Source: Candidatus Gottesmanbacteria bacterium RIFCSPLOWO2_01_FULL_43_11b
GTDB lineage: Bacteria; Patescibacteriota; Microgenomatia; UBA10105; UBA927
DNA: 35,281 nt
Assembly (NCBI GenBank): GCA_001780985.1
Contig: MFJV01000001.1
Location: forward strand, 784,829 to 820,109
Reading direction: 5' to 3'
In this document: in pieces, positions 1 through 7,662 of the stretch
Numbering within the stretch: the first letter of the stretch is position 1
Layout of the letters: each line of letters starts with the position of its first letter
Program-made: the position numbers and the translations under genes
Notes under the pieces: generated by a model
Databases searched by the model: none
What the model saw: the letters and a program-made list of their open reading frames with translations, nothing else
Told to the model about the DNA's origin: nothing

Positions 1-1
1 T

Positions 2-976
2 GCCAGTTATCAAAATAGCTCGCGAAGCGACGAAGGGACGTATATCGGCCATGGTAAGGCGGTAGAATTGGTGGATTCCATAACAGAGAACAAGATAGAC
101 GTCGTTGTCGTAAATGCAACAGTCAAACCCCGTCAGCTTATAGCACTTCACGATATCTTTATGAAATCGAATTCAAAAATAATCGTCTGGGACCGGGTGG
201 ATTTAATATTGGGAATTTTCGAAAGTCATGCAAAAACCGCAGAAGCCAAATTACAGATAAAGCTTGCAGCGATGCGTCATATGGGTCCGCGTATTTATGG
301 GATGGGGATGGTGCTTTCCCAACAAGGCGGTGGTATCGGGACGCGTGGAATTGGCGAGACAAACGTGGAGCTTATGAAACGCCATTGGGAGAGAGAGGTG
401 TCACATGTGCGTAAACAGCTCGGAAAAATCACCAAAACCCGCGTACAACAGATGGCAAACCGTAAACGGAATAATCTCCCCACGGTTTCCATCGTCGGCT
501 ATACCAATGCCGGCAAAACCACTCTGTTTAATCGTTTGTGCGGTAAAACAAATACCGTCAATGACGCACTCTTTGTAACGCTTGATAGTAGTGTGGGGAG
601 TCTGTACTTGCCGATACGTATGCAGGAGGTGTTCGTCACCGACACTATCGGATTTATCAAAAACCTTCCGACAGAGCTTATCGATGCGTTTACATCCACA
701 CTCATGGAAACTGTTCATGCGGATCTTATTTTGCATGTCATCGATTCAGAGGATCCTCTGGTTTGGGAAAAAGTTGCGGTCGTCATGGAGATACTTAAAA
801 GTATAGAAGCCGACAGCAAACCGATCATTTTTGTTTTAAACAAATCTGACCGGGTCGATGAGAAAAAAATTCATGAACTTAAACTTCGGTATGCGGATCT
901 TCACCCGCAGTCAATGAGCGCAAAGAATGGTGAAGGAACTGAATCACTCATCAAAACCATAGAGGAAATGCTATAA
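2..976 (+). CDS. hflX: GTPase HflX, 5'-truncated by window edge
   Basis: Frame is open upstream of 68 to the window edge (..EGTYIGHGKAVELVDS.., the HflX N-terminal TYIGxGK motif). GGGIGTRGIGETNVE, G1 VGYTNAGKTTLFNRL, G3 DTIGFI and NKSD are all present. Confidence 0.95.
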   Translation, partial: ASYQNSSRSDEGTYIGHGKAVELVDSITENKIDVVVVNATVKPRQLIALHDIFMKSNSKIIVWDRVDLILGIFESHAKTAEAKLQIKLAAMRHMGPRIYGMGMVLSQQGGGIGTRGIGETNVELMKRHWEREVSHVRKQLGKITKTRVQQMANRKRNNLPTVSIVGYTNAGKTTLFNRLCGKTNTVNDALFVTLDSSVGSLYLPIRMQEVFVTDTIGFIKNLPTELIDAFTSTLMETVHADLILHVIDSEDPLVWEKVAVVMEILKSIEADSKPIIFVLNKSDRVDEKKIHELKLRYADLHPQSMSAKNGEGTESLIKTIEEML

Positions 977-1032
977 AGTGATACCCCAAAACCGAACCTG
1001 ATTTTCCCTATTTGATCGAATTTGAGCGTGAG

Positions 1033-1071
1033 CCTGCCTGCCGGCAGGTAGGACTTGCCTGCGCAGGTAGG
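1033..1071. repeat. Two adjacent GC-rich palindromic repeat units (CCTGCCTGCCGGCAGGTAGG and CTTGCCTGCGCAGGTAGG)
   Basis: Seen directly: near-perfect palindrome 1033-1052 and palindromic core CCTGCGCAGG 1058-1067 just after hflX, in an otherwise AT-rich context. Confidence 0.75.
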
Positions 1072-1088
1072 GGGAGTAGTATGTAGGT

Positions 1089-1256
1089 ATGGCGTATAAA
1101 GAGGGTAACATAAGCGTAGGATTGTTTTGGGTGGAAAAATACTGGCGCTACCGGATCAGAATTCTCCGGTGTTCAGGCGGCTATATTTACGGACGGTATA
1201 TCTACTTGCCCTGGTGGGTAGGCATCATTTTCTACCCCAAATCATCAAAAAGGTGA
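1089..1256 (+). CDS. Small hypothetical protein (55 aa, MAYKEGNISVGLFWVEKYWRYRIRILRCSGGYIYGRYIYLPWWVGIIFYPKSSKR)
   Basis: ATG-to-TGA ORF read manually (below the ORF-track cutoff); aromatic-rich, protein-like composition. No homology checked. Confidence 0.35.
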   Translation: MAYKEGNISVGLFWVEKYWRYRIRILRCSGGYIYGRYIYLPWWVGIIFYPKSSKR

Positions 1257-1316
1257 CCGGGATAGTTTATCCTCTCCTCCCAAACCTAACTTTTCCCGTC
1301 AGAACTAGCTAGAAAG

Positions 1317-1325
1317 TGGTAAAAT
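1317..1325 (+). promoter_or_regulatory. Extended -10 promoter (TGG-TAAAAT) upstream of the R-M gene
   Basis: TGnTAnAAT motif 11 nt before ATG 1337. Confidence 0.5.
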
Positions 1326-1498
1326 AGATACAGATTATGTTGAATGACTATCTTTATGACATTTTTAAGACTTAGAAAACGAAAGATGCTACCGAACCAA
1401 GTTATTATCCCGATTTAAAAAAACTCCTTGTAAGCTACCTAGAAAAAAAAGGCAGAGTTCCTAATATCACCGTAAACCCCAAAAAGACTTCCGCGGGT

Positions 1499-3718
1499 AT
1501 GCCGGATTTCACTATTCGTAGAGGACACGAATTGATTGGCTATATTGAAGCTAAAGACCCCAAATATGAAGATTTAGACGCGTTACCCGCAAGAGATATA
1601 GAACAACTCGATCGTTACAAAGACAAACTTCCTAATCTTATCTTGACTAATTTTTTTGATTTTTGGTTGTGGCGAAAAGAGGAGAAACGGTGGATTAAAA
1701 AAGTGCGAATCGGTATGCCGAGAGTTTTCAATTCTCTAAGGATGGCTCCACCAGCGCAAAAGGAAGGTGAATTTTTTGATTTACTCACCGCGTTCTTTAA
1801 TTTCTACATCCCGGAAAGGAAAACAGCCCAATCTCTTGCCGAGGAACTAGCTGGAAGAGCCCAGCTTTTACGGCCATATATCATTGAACTTCTCACGGAT
1901 AATAAAGATGAAGAAATAGATCGAATATATCAGTCGTTTACTGAATTCCTTATTCCCGATCTCTCAAAAGACGATTTTGCTGACATTTACGCCCAGACAA
2001 TCACTTATGGATTATTTACTGCAAGATTATTGACTAAAAACGGGAGAGGGTTTAATCGTTTTGAAGCTCAATCTCTTTTGCCAAAGAATTTACCGCTTCT
2101 CTACCATACTTTTAATCTTATTTCCTCTAGCGCACTTCCAGAATCAATCGAATGGTTGGTTACTGAAATTACCACCGTTCTAGCAAATGCGGACATGGAA
2201 CAAATTAAGACTGAGTTAAATCTCCGTAAAGGTGTAGATGATCCCTTCGTCCATTTCTATGAAGATTTTTTGTCGGTATATGATCCCCAAAAAAGAGAAA
2301 AGCGTGGAGTTTACTATACGCCTTTTCCTGTCGTTTCTTATATCACTCGCTCAATTAACGAAATATTAAAAAACGATAGATTCTTCAACTTTAAAGAAGG
2401 GTTCGCGGATAAAAATGTTACTTGTCTGGATTTTGCTTCTGGAACTCTTACTTTCCCTGTTAACTCCATTAAAATCGCTCTTTCAGAATACAGTAAGTGG
2501 AATCCGGATTTAGGAGGGATTACCGGATTTATCAGAAATCACATCTTGAAAAATTTCTACGCTTTCGAGCTTTTAATGGCGCCTTATGTTTTAGGCCATC
2601 TCAAAACCTCATTATTGCTTCGTGAATATGATTATAACTTCAACTCCAGTGATAAAGATGATCGGTTTAATCTTTATCTCACAAATACTCTCGATTTCGA
2701 TCCAATAAAAGAAAGCAATCAACCTTTTACTTTTTACTTGTCAGAGGAAGGGAAAAACGCTTTAGAAGTTAAAAAAGACAAGCGAATATTAGTCGTTATG
2801 GGCAATCCGCCATATTCGGTAAGTTCCCAAAATGACACAGAGTTTACCCGTAAGGAAATGGCGCTATATAAAGAAGATGTTAGAGAGGAAAGGAATATTC
2901 AACTCTTATCTGATGACTATGTTAAGTTTATTCGATTCGCTCATTGGAAAATACAACAAGTTGGTTCCGGTGTAATTGGAGTGATTACTAAAAACACTTA
3001 TCTTTCAGTTTCTGCTTTTAAAGGCGTGAGGAAGAAACTCTTGGAATACTTCGATGATGTTTATGTCTTGAATCTTCACGGAAAACTTTATGAGAAAACA
3101 CCGGATGGCAAACCGGATGAAAATGTTTTTGATATAAGAGTAGGTGTTTCAATTCTATTTCTAGTAAAGAATGGCAAAAAGAAAGAGAAATACGCCAATC
3201 TCCACTTTGCTGAATTAAGAGGTGATAGACAATCAAAATACAACTATCTTAGTAGGGACTCGCTTAATACTACTAAATGGGAGGAATTAGAGATTGACGA
3301 AGAATACTTCTTTTTTGAAAAGAAAGAATTTGAGCATAGTGACATGTACAAGAAATTTATTAAAATAAACCAAATTTTCGGTACAGGTAATCCTGTAAAA
3401 GATCAAGGGACATATTGGTCGAGTGGAGTAAAAACAAATAGGGATTTTTTACTTACTGACAACGACGAAATGAGATTAAAGAGGAGGATATCTGACCTTC
3501 AAGATTTACAAAGGTCATCCGATGAAGAAATCAAGCTTATATATGAATTAAAAGATGATAATTACTGGCAAACTTCGAGAGAAAGAAGAAAGTTAAGCGG
3601 GATAAATATCGACGATAACATTTATCCCTACTTTTATAAACCTTTCTCGCCAAGATTTATTTATTATCAGCCGAATCTAATCGAAATCCACAGGGGGGGG
3701 GAGCTAGTAAGAATGTGA
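1499..3718 (+). CDS. Fragment 1 of Type IIG/ISP R-M enzyme: PD-(D/E)XK nuclease + N6-adenine methyltransferase
   Basis: MPDFTIRRGHELIGYIEAKD nuclease motif; NPPY methylase motif; ends just after the poly-G tract. Confidence 0.85.
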   Translation: MPDFTIRRGHELIGYIEAKDPKYEDLDALPARDIEQLDRYKDKLPNLILTNFFDFWLWRKEEKRWIKKVRIGMPRVFNSLRMAPPAQKEGEFFDLLTAFFNFYIPERKTAQSLAEELAGRAQLLRPYIIELLTDNKDEEIDRIYQSFTEFLIPDLSKDDFADIYAQTITYGLFTARLLTKNGRGFNRFEAQSLLPKNLPLLYHTFNLISSSALPESIEWLVTEITTVLANADMEQIKTELNLRKGVDDPFVHFYEDFLSVYDPQKREKRGVYYTPFPVVSYITRSINEILKNDRFFNFKEGFADKNVTCLDFASGTLTFPVNSIKIALSEYSKWNPDLGGITGFIRNHILKNFYAFELLMAPYVLGHLKTSLLLREYDYNFNSSDKDDRFNLYLTNTLDFDPIKESNQPFTFYLSEEGKNALEVKKDKRILVVMGNPPYSVSSQNDTEFTRKEMALYKEDVREERNIQLLSDDYVKFIRFAHWKIQQVGSGVIGVITKNTYLSVSAFKGVRKKLLEYFDDVYVLNLHGKLYEKTPDGKPDENVFDIRVGVSILFLVKNGKKKEKYANLHFAELRGDRQSKYNYLSRDSLNTTKWEELEIDEEYFFFEKKEFEHSDMYKKFIKINQIFGTGNPVKDQGTYWSSGVKTNRDFLLTDNDEMRLKRRISDLQDLQRSSDEEIKLIYELKDDNYWQTSRERRKLSGINIDDNIYPYFYKPFSPRFIYYQPNLIEIHRGGELVRM

Positions 3719-4494
3719 TGAAAAATTTCTTTGTGAGAGGATTAAACTTAAGTCTAATTCTAAAAAAACGCTTTAATGAAAAATCGTATGCCCACTGTTT
3801 CGTTTCTGATACTCTTGTTGATATTAATTTTCTAAGCGGACAAACATATGTTTTCCCTTTGTTCATCGATGGTGAGTTACAGTTAGCCCTTGATTTTGAA
3901 TCAAATGGTAGAAAGCCGAATTTTTCCAATAATTTTCAAGACGTTATCAAAATAACTTATAAAGAGATTCCGAATCCACAAGATATTTTTGCGTATATTT
4001 ACGCTGTATTAAATTGTAATATTTATCGAAAAAAATATATTACCTCTTTGGTAAATGACTTTCCTCGAATTCCCTTTACATCGAATTATCAGCTATTTAA
4101 AAGCGTTTCAAAATTAGGAAACGAATTAATCTCTTTACATTTACTCAACAATGATTGTCTTAATAATCCTGTCGCTAAATTCTTTGGTAAAGATTCCGAG
4201 TTGGTGAAATCCAAAGCTATTTATAAAGACGGTAAGTTGTTTGTTAATGAAACTCAGTATTTTGAAAAGGTCGAAAAAGAAATATGGGAGTTCCACGTTG
4301 GTGGCTATCAGGTATTAGACAAATGGTTTAAAGATAGAATTGGTAAACATTTAGACGATGATGATATCCGCCACGTTTGTAAAGTCATCACAGCTATTTC
4401 GAAAACATTAGATGTTCAAAATGAGATTGATAAGTTATATATCGAGTTAGAGAATAGTCTAATAAAAACTCCACAAAAAGCTAATGAGGTATAA
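3715..4494 (+). CDS. Fragment 2 of Type IIG/ISP R-M enzyme: target-recognition/specificity domain
   Basis: VMKNFFVRGLNLSLILKKR..., FAYIYAVLN, DFPRIPFT, GGYQVLDKW motifs; open upstream into the poly-G tract (GGASKNVMKNFF). Confidence 0.85.
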   Translation: MMKNFFVRGLNLSLILKKRFNEKSYAHCFVSDTLVDINFLSGQTYVFPLFIDGELQLALDFESNGRKPNFSNNFQDVIKITYKEIPNPQDIFAYIYAVLNCNIYRKKYITSLVNDFPRIPFTSNYQLFKSVSKLGNELISLHLLNNDCLNNPVAKFFGKDSELVKSKAIYKDGKLFVNETQYFEKVEKEIWEFHVGGYQVLDKWFKDRIGKHLDDDDIRHVCKVITAISKTLDVQNEIDKLYIELENSLIKTPQKANEV

Positions 4495-4524
4495 TCTTGA
4501 AAAAGCAATATTTTCATCACAGAC

Positions 4525-5010
4525 ATGAAAAGAAGGAAGAGATATCGTAGGCATTTTCGAAGAACCCGTCGATCTGAGAGTTTAAGAAACCTATTACTTG
4601 CAGTTACACAAAAGAAAACTGATTTACGGAAAGTCAAATTAGTAAGTCATTATTTCACATTAAGTCCACAACGAGACGAGCGAGTAACTTATGTGTATAA
4701 AGTGAACGTTGAAGATGATAGCGATGTGGTAGAGATTACCTGCGTATCATATGATTTATTACTTGAAAACGAATGGATAACAGTTGTATACTATGATAGT
4801 CATCATGGTGGTATACTGCATAGGCATGAGGATCATAATTTAGTAAAGAATACAGAAATTGTTTCGAGTGAGCGAATCAAGAAAAAGGGAACTCAAAAAC
4901 AACTGCTTACATGGGTAATACATGATCTTACGCATAGCTACCTGTCTTATAAAAATAGATTTTTGCGGATTAACAAAAAGTATCTTCAAAGGAAAAGTAT
5001 AACCGTTTGA
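4525..5010 (+). CDS. Conserved hypothetical protein with YYDSHHGGxLHRHE motif (possibly DUF7718/TumE-like)
   Basis: 161-aa ORF; the tyrosine-aspartate ... HRH motif recalls small RNase/toxin-like families. Family assignment is from memory and tentative. Confidence 0.6.
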   Translation: MKRRKRYRRHFRRTRRSESLRNLLLAVTQKKTDLRKVKLVSHYFTLSPQRDERVTYVYKVNVEDDSDVVEITCVSYDLLLENEWITVVYYDSHHGGILHRHEDHNLVKNTEIVSSERIKKKGTQKQLLTWVIHDLTHSYLSYKNRFLRINKKYLQRKSITV

Positions 5011-5040
5011 TTTAAAATAACGAGCATAAGGAAGAAGTCT

Positions 5041-5292
5041 ATGTCTAAAGCAAAAATCATTTTTAAAAATATTAGCCTATCTGAGAAGTTTTCATTGTAT
5101 TACTTAGACAATCCAAATTTATTTGTGGATTTTCCTAATAATGCCTCAATAGTTATTTTTAGCAAATCAGATAATGAACTGAATAAATCTAATGATAAGA
5201 TACTCAAAGATTTAATTCAGGAGGGCACGGAGGTCGTAAAAGTTCAGGAAACTTCTGATCAGAACACACCTTGGAGATTTTCTTCGCCTTAA
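5041..5292 (+). CDS. Small hypothetical protein, DUF5647-like
   Basis: MSKAKIIFKNISLSEKFSLYYLDNPNLFVDFPNNASIVIFSKSDNELNKSND.. resembles DUF5647 proteins (recalled, unverified); SD-like AAGGAAG upstream. Confidence 0.6.
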   Translation: MSKAKIIFKNISLSEKFSLYYLDNPNLFVDFPNNASIVIFSKSDNELNKSNDKILKDLIQEGTEVVKVQETSDQNTPWRFSSP

Positions 5293-5411
5293 CTAACAAC
5301 GCTCAGTTCTTGAAGTTTTTCTTGTAGCATTCTGATAATCCACACAAACTGAACGAGGATTAGGAGATTTTGACGCCCCGCAGTATAATCCTCCTCAGAA
5401 ATCTCTCAGAT

Positions 5412-6269
5412 ATGAATTATTACGTTTTTCAAGTCTCGGATCAATCAAAATACGGTAAACAAAGAACAGCCCACGAGGTTTTCGATTTTCTTGTAAAAGA
5501 ACGAAAAGCGTGGGGTTTTGGGTATCATACAGCTAACCGCAAGGCTATTCAAAAAGGAGATAAAGCTCTTTTCTATCTTACTGGATTAGATAATCAAGTT
5601 TTTGTGGGTGCAGCTACATTGAAATCAGCTGCATATAAAGATGCTACCAAAGAATCAGTAGACTGGTATTTGGATCCAGAAACTCTCCGTATTGACTTAG
5701 AGGACGTGATTATTTTTCCAGAACCAAAATCACGAAAGGAATTTAAGAGCATAGAATGGAGACCCGTACAAGGTGGGTCAGGTAAGATTTCGGAACGAGA
5801 TTATTTGATTATTATGGGTTTACAGCCCGATGCGTTTAGCAAACAGGCGGAACCACAAGAGGAGATGGAATTTGCACTCGAAAAATATCTTGAGGATTTT
5901 ATCTGGGATAATTGGGATAAAATTGATTTTGATGAAAAGTTATATAAATTTACCGATGGCGACGGTAATGAAGGGAAACAATACTACACCGATGAGGCAG
6001 GATATATTGATATTCTTGCAAAAGATAGCAAAGGTAACTTCGTAGTATTTGAGCTCAAAAAAGGAAGAAAAAATGATGAAGTAATCGGTCAGATTTTGCG
6101 TTATATTGGCTGGGTAAGGAACAATCTTGCAACCAAAGGGGAGCAAGTTCGCGGCATAATCATTGTTGGATCGAAAGATTCCAAATTAGAGTATGCATTA
6201 CAGGAGATTTCGAATCTCGTAAGTGTTAAGCTTTACAAAATTACTTTTAAGATAGAAAAATATTCGTAG
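5412..6269 (+). CDS. EVE domain - NucS-like PD-(D/E)XK endonuclease fusion protein
   Basis: N-terminal MNYYVFQVSDQSKYGKQRTAHEVFDFLVKERKAWGFGYHTANRKAIQKGDKALFYLTG (EVE/PUA-like); C-terminal DEAGYIDILAKDSKGNFVVFELKKGRKNDEVIGQILRYIGWV (D..ExK..Q nuclease core). ATG 5412 preferred over the track start TTG 5370. Confidence 0.8.
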   Translation: MNYYVFQVSDQSKYGKQRTAHEVFDFLVKERKAWGFGYHTANRKAIQKGDKALFYLTGLDNQVFVGAATLKSAAYKDATKESVDWYLDPETLRIDLEDVIIFPEPKSRKEFKSIEWRPVQGGSGKISERDYLIIMGLQPDAFSKQAEPQEEMEFALEKYLEDFIWDNWDKIDFDEKLYKFTDGDGNEGKQYYTDEAGYIDILAKDSKGNFVVFELKKGRKNDEVIGQILRYIGWVRNNLATKGEQVRGIIIVGSKDSKLEYALQEISNLVSVKLYKITFKIEKYS

Positions 6270-6307
6270 GTGGTCTACTAGCATTGTTAGCATGCCTATT
6301 GGTCATT

Positions 6308-6979
6308 ATGTACAAACTCTCTCCATCCGAATTTGCCTATTTATATGAGGAGTGTAAGCTGTGCTACTTCCTCAAAATTAAGCAGGGAATTGAGCGCCCA
6401 AAGTCACCGTTTCCGGGAGTTTTTTCTGCATTAAATACCCGTCTCCAGGGCGCTTTGATCGGAAATGATTTGCGTAAGCTTTCGTCGGTTTTACCTGAGG
6501 GGACAGTTGAGAGCCAGGAAGGATTTATTGAATCTCAACAAGTTACAAATACGAATGTGTACATCAAAGGCAAATATGATCTTCTTGTTCGTCAACCCGA
6601 CAACACGTACTTAATTGTTGACTTTAAGATCAGTCAGCCGAGTGAAGAGAAAATTGCAAAGTATCAAAGACAGCTGCAAGCTTATCACTATGCATTTGAA
6701 CATCCCGCTCGGGGAGAGGCGAAAAACATCACGAAATTGGGCCTTATTATCATGTATCCGGATCAGGTGAAATTTAACGATGGTCAAGCTAGCATCACTT
6801 TTCCTCCGCAGTGGATGGAGATTGACATTAAAAAGGATTCGTTTTTGGAGTTTATGAAAGGAGTTCATACACTTCTGGAAGGTCCACCGCCATCTGAAAA
6901 TCCGAATTGCCGGTGGTGTAAATACCGCCACATCGGAGAAAAACTCACGCACCCGCAGCAAACAGACATTCCGTTTTAA
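6308..6979 (+). CDS. PD-(D/E)XK nuclease superfamily protein (Cas4/RecB-like)
   Basis: GKYDLLVRQPDNTYLIVDFKIS + QLQAYHYAFE (QxxxY), N-terminal CKLC and C-terminal CRWC cysteine pairs. ATG 6308 preferred. Confidence 0.75.
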   Translation: MYKLSPSEFAYLYEECKLCYFLKIKQGIERPKSPFPGVFSALNTRLQGALIGNDLRKLSSVLPEGTVESQEGFIESQQVTNTNVYIKGKYDLLVRQPDNTYLIVDFKISQPSEEKIAKYQRQLQAYHYAFEHPARGEAKNITKLGLIIMYPDQVKFNDGQASITFPPQWMEIDIKKDSFLEFMKGVHTLLEGPPPSENPNCRWCKYRHIGEKLTHPQQTDIPF

Positions 6980-7338
6980 ATTTTTATCGCCTTTCCTCGG
7001 TAATCATCCGGATCTTTGTTAGACAAAAATTTACAAACTAGTCGATCTATTTCCTGATTTGAGTGTTGAGACTCTATACCGAGTATCCCTGGTTTTCCTT
7101 TTTTTACTAATTTTTTGAAGTCTTTGAAATTGACGGTTAACACGAATCTATTTTCTTTAACCGCTTTTTGATAGATTTCTTCATCAGAGCACGTGGGTGG
7201 AAATCTATATGTATGAACAATATGAGTGAGGTTAGCTTTTTTTGAGAGTGAAGGAAATGACGAGGAACGTGCAAAGGCTGAATCTAAAAGAATTTTAAAT
7301 TTTCGTCTTTTCTTTTTTGACGGACTATTATGCTGCAA
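6976..7338 (-). CDS. DUF5615-type PIN-like toxin
   Basis: KFKILLD...HIVHTYRFPPTCSDEEIYQKAVKENRFVLTVNFKDF typical of PIN-like DUF5615; overlaps the upstream DUF433 gene by 11 bp. Confidence 0.75.
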   Translation of the reverse strand: MQHNSPSKKKRRKFKILLDSAFARSSSFPSLSKKANLTHIVHTYRFPPTCSDEEIYQKAVKENRFVLTVNFKDFKKLVKKGKPGILGIESQHSNQEIDRLVCKFLSNKDPDDYRGKAIKI

Positions 7339-7534
7339 GTTGGCGCTTGTAAAAACTAAATATTTCCAGGAGGTCTTTTTTAGAAATGGTAAGATACGGA
7401 TAATCCTTTTTGAAATCTTTTACTTTGTATCCTTGAATAAAAAGAGCAACAATACGGGCTACTGGTATTCTTGTGCCGCGAATGACAGGCTGTCCGCCGA
7501 GGATTTTGGGGTTAGTCTGAATTATCTCTGGCAT
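7328..7534 (-). CDS. DUF433 domain antitoxin
   Basis: NPKILGGQPVIRGTRIPVARIVALFIQGYKVKDFKKDYPYLT is a canonical DUF433 signature. Confidence 0.9.
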   Translation of the reverse strand: MPEIIQTNPKILGGQPVIRGTRIPVARIVALFIQGYKVKDFKKDYPYLTISKKDLLEIFSFYKRQLAA

Positions 7535-7543
7535 TGTTTCCAG

Positions 7544-7571
7544 ATTATAATAGATACCTATAATTTGTCAA
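7544..7571 (-). promoter_or_regulatory. Consensus sigma70-type promoter (TTGACA-N16-TATAAT) for the TA pair
   Basis: On the minus strand: TTGACA (7571-7566), 16-nt spacer, TATAAT (7549-7544), ATG at 7534 only 9 nt after the -10. Confidence 0.8.
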
Positions 7572-7594
7572 CTTTGTAATGTCATAGCAACATT

Positions 7595-7642
7595 CAGGGA
7601 CGGTCCTTGAAATTAGCGTTGTGACGCGCTAAAATCGCCTCA
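7595..7642. repeat. REP-like repeat copy 1 (CAGGGACGGTCCTTGA...GTTGTGACGCGCTAAAATCGC)
   Basis: Shares AGGGACGGTCCTT core (13 nt) with copy 2; looser downstream similarity to copy 3. Confidence 0.6.
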
Positions 7643-7662
7643 ATATAAACTTTCTCCAATCG

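Larger units (their letters stand above)
1337..4494 (+). pseudogene. Type IIG / Type ISP-like restriction-modification enzyme interrupted by in-frame TAG (1373-1375) and a frame break at a 9-G tract (3693-3701)
   Basis: Frame from ATG 1337 gives MLNDYLYDIFKT*KTKDATEPSYYPDLKKLLVSYLEKKGRVPNITVNPKKTSAGMPDFTIRRG...IEAKD (PD...ExK nuclease); LDFASGTLTFP (motif I) and MGNPPYS (motif IV NPPY); the C-terminal part has FAYIYAVLNCNIYRKKY...DFPRIPFT...VGGYQVLDKWFKDR, typical of the Type ISP C-terminal specificity domain. Confidence 0.8.

Noticed and set aside
159-736. Antisense and alternate-frame ORFs within hflX (and similar ORFs in the glycosyltransferase genes)
   Set aside because: Shadow ORFs wholly inside strongly supported genes, with no family signatures.
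1127-1312. 61-aa ORF from the track overlapping the 55-aa ORF at 1089-1256
   Set aside because: Composition is less protein-like, the start is GTG-like, and it conflicts with the better alternative frame; neither is strongly supported.
2434-2470. Methylase motif I reads LDFASGTLTFP rather than DPAxGTGTF, suggesting inactivation
   Set aside because: GTLTF variants appear compatible with the Type ISP family as I recall it; cannot claim degeneration without an alignment.
1337-4494. Alternative genetic code (stop reassignment) as an explanation for in-frame TAG and TAA
   Set aside because: TAA, TAG and TGA all terminate otherwise normal genes in the window (e.g. TAA for hflX and TspO, TAG for the HhH gene, TGA for the glycan operon), so a reassignment is not supported.
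5355-5393. Inverted repeat GAGGATT...AATCCTC upstream of the EVE nuclease gene
   Set aside because: Only 7 bp with a 25-nt loop and no U-tract; too weak to call a regulator or terminator.
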